The notes under the pieces: model-generated
Told to the model about the DNA's origin: nothing
Seen by the model: the letters and a program-made list of their open reading frames with translations, nothing else
The model's database searches: none
Program-made: the position numbers and the translations under genes
Shown: in pieces, positions 62,583-64,000 of the stretch
Layout of the letters: each line of letters opens with the position of its first letter
Position numbering within the stretch: the stretch's first letter is position 1
Origin: Aselliscus stoliczkanus
Lineage: Eukaryota; Chordata; Mammalia; Chiroptera; Hipposideridae
NCBI GenBank assembly: GCA_033961575.1
Contig: CM066728.1
Coordinates: 178,613,678-178,677,677, forward strand
Reading direction: 5' to 3'
DNA: 64,000 nt

Positions 62583-63260
62583 CAAATTCATTCATTCATT
62601 CAACATCTATGATTCAATGCTAACTATGTGTGAGGCACTACACCAGTACAAGGATAAATAACATGTGGTCACTGTCTTAAAACATCTGTGATATAGTAAG
62701 AAATGTAAAGAGAAAAGACAGATGTGCACATTGCCACATTCTAGGTCAAAATATGACAAATGCTGTAGGAAAGGGATGGAGTTCTTAGAGGATTAAAAAA
62801 AGAGAGAAATCGAAAGGGTCTTCAAGGAAAAGGTGATTTGAGGTAGAGCTAAGTGGGCTGGGAGGGCTGTGACTGGCCCAGACTGGGTGGGAGGGGTGAC
62901 AGTTAGTCCAAGTGGAGGAGACATATTGGGCAACTTTGGAAGTGGAAACATTTAAGGTGTATTCTGAACACTAATTTGTGTAGGATTGTGCTTAGCAGTA
63001 TGGCAGAGAAGAATTGAAGCCATTTTGAGGTTACACCTTGAACAGATTTGAATGTTGCGCTTCCAAATGTCTATTTGTTCAGTGAATAATGAGGAGTCAC
63101 TAGAGGTTTTTGAGCCAGAGTATGATATTATAGAGTTTCACTTCAGGAAGTTTAATTCAGTAGTTATATGAGAGATGTACTGGAACAGGAAATAAATGGG
63201 GAGCAAGAAGTAATAGGAGTTTGTATAACCAGGAGGGAATAGATATAAGAGAGATCAAAA
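62583..63260 (+). repeat. ancient interspersed repeat, class not resolved
   Basis: Begins 'attcattcattcattcaacatc', 'ctatgtgtgaggcactac', then 'gtgagaggatgg'-like purine-rich text and 'ggtttttgagccagagtatgat'. Phrase order is the same as in the old repeat at 25866-27350 and probably 17155-17450. Confidence 0.45.
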
Positions 63261-63349
63261 TGAAGGTCACTCAGCAAGACTTAAGCAATTAAAATCAGAG
63301 TGATGAGTTAAAGTGAGAATAAAGAAATCAGTCTTGTGCATATTTAGAT

Positions 63350-63720
63350 GTCCTGCTCTTGCTGATCCTGCTGTTCAAGATCTTTCTGCAGTATATGCAT
63401 GATGGGCATTTTCCTCATTCCAGTCTCAGTTCAAATGCCACCTCCTCAGTGAGGTTTCCTTGACCCTTTTATCAAATGTGGTTGTCCCACTGCACTGCCC
63501 AAACCCATCCCTCACAAATTGCCTTATCAATCACTTTTTACTTTCCTTAGAGCACTTACCGCTACCAAAATTTATCTTATTTAATTATTTGTTTCTTTTC
63601 TGGTTTTCCACTCATTAATGTAAATTCCATGAGGATAGGAGCCTTATTCAGCTTGTCCACTCCTGTATCCCCAAAGCTGAGTACTGTTGACTTACATATA
63701 GTAAGTTAACATACAGTAGA
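63350..63720 (+). repeat. LINE-2 3' end, sense
   Basis: 'cagttcaaatgccacctcctcag', 'gaggtttccttgaccc', 'cactttttactttccttagagcac' and 'ggagccttattcagcttgtcc', then 'atccccaaagctgagtactg'. Clear L2 3' order. Confidence 0.88.
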
Positions 63721-64000
63721 TTTTTGCCAAATGTTACTGAGTACCCAGGCTTCTGGAAGAATGGCAAATGTCATTATCAAAAATAAGAAAGCTGGGAGGA
63801 GGCTTGGGAGAAGAAAATAATAAATTTGATTTAGGGACACCACTGAGTTGGACATGCAGGCCAATCTTGTAGGTATATTCAACTAGGCAGTGGGGGTTTG
63901 ATCTAAGGAAAGAGATCAGCGCTCAAGCCCTAGAAACACAAAATAAGAAATAAAGAATTTGAAGATTTGGTAGCAGTTTGTTCAATAGAATGTATGAAAT

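Larger units (their letters stand above)
62223..64000 (+). other. ADAMTSL1: start of ADAMTSL1 intron 3
   Basis: Begins with a strong GTAAGT donor. It contains an old unnamed repeat and an L2 end; 62230-62580 and 63730-64000 show nothing I recognise. No further coding exon appears before the window ends. Confidence 0.85.

Overview
This window looks like placental-mammal nuclear DNA. The only protein-coding gene I can support is the 5' part of ADAMTSL1 (punctin-1, an ADAMTS-like secreted matrix glycoprotein), on the + strand. Three coding exons join in frame with good splice sites: exon 1 (ATG at 4777, coding to 4839), exon 2 (39916-40043) and exon 3 (62177-62222). They encode residues 1-79: a signal peptide and most of the first thrombospondin type-1 repeat, including its WxxWxxW and CSRTCG modification motifs. 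The rest of the gene lies beyond position 64000.

The organism is probably a bat, though this is an inference. The window has many copies of a tRNA-headed SINE that begins like GGCCGGCCGAGTGGCGCGGTGG. Several copies keep clean target-site duplications. There are also cut-and-paste DNA transposons still bounded by recognisable terminal repeats: mariner and Tc1-like elements, a mariner-derived MITE, a hAT element and Tigger elements. Recent DNA-transposon activity is unusual among mammals and well known in bats. Ancient mammalian repeats (MIR, L2, MER5/MER20-like, a MaLR LTR, Tigger1) are also present.

Layout. 1-4420: upstream flank with old repeat fragments and a CTG-rich patch near 1450. 4421-4776: presumed promoter and 5' leader, with CCAAT and CACCC motifs and several upstream ATGs. 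4840-39915: intron 1, about 35 kb, holding SINEs, Tc1-like and mariner elements, an RPL21 processed pseudogene on the - strand, a layered hAT/SINE/old-repeat block at 25.9-27.4 kb, a full-length decayed mariner inside an old L1 (35.7-37.4 kb), and a MaLR LTR. 40044-62176: intron 2, about 22 kb, dominated by a 5'-inverted L1 at 45.5-49.1 kb that itself contains a nested L1 with duplicated target site. Intron 2 also has two long SINEs, an unclassified A-tailed repeat near 52 kb, and an L1 with an exact 17-bp target duplication at 61.0-61.7 kb. 62223-64000: start of intron 3.

I found no bacterial-type operon, CRISPR array, functional RNA gene or convincing novel protein system. Most short open frames here are translations of repeats or of noncoding DNA. 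The points most worth checking are the upstream start-stop codons before the ADAMTSL1 ATG, the (GT)20 tract just inside intron 1, the related mariner/MITE pair, the Tc1-like short elements, and the layered insertions that give relative ages.
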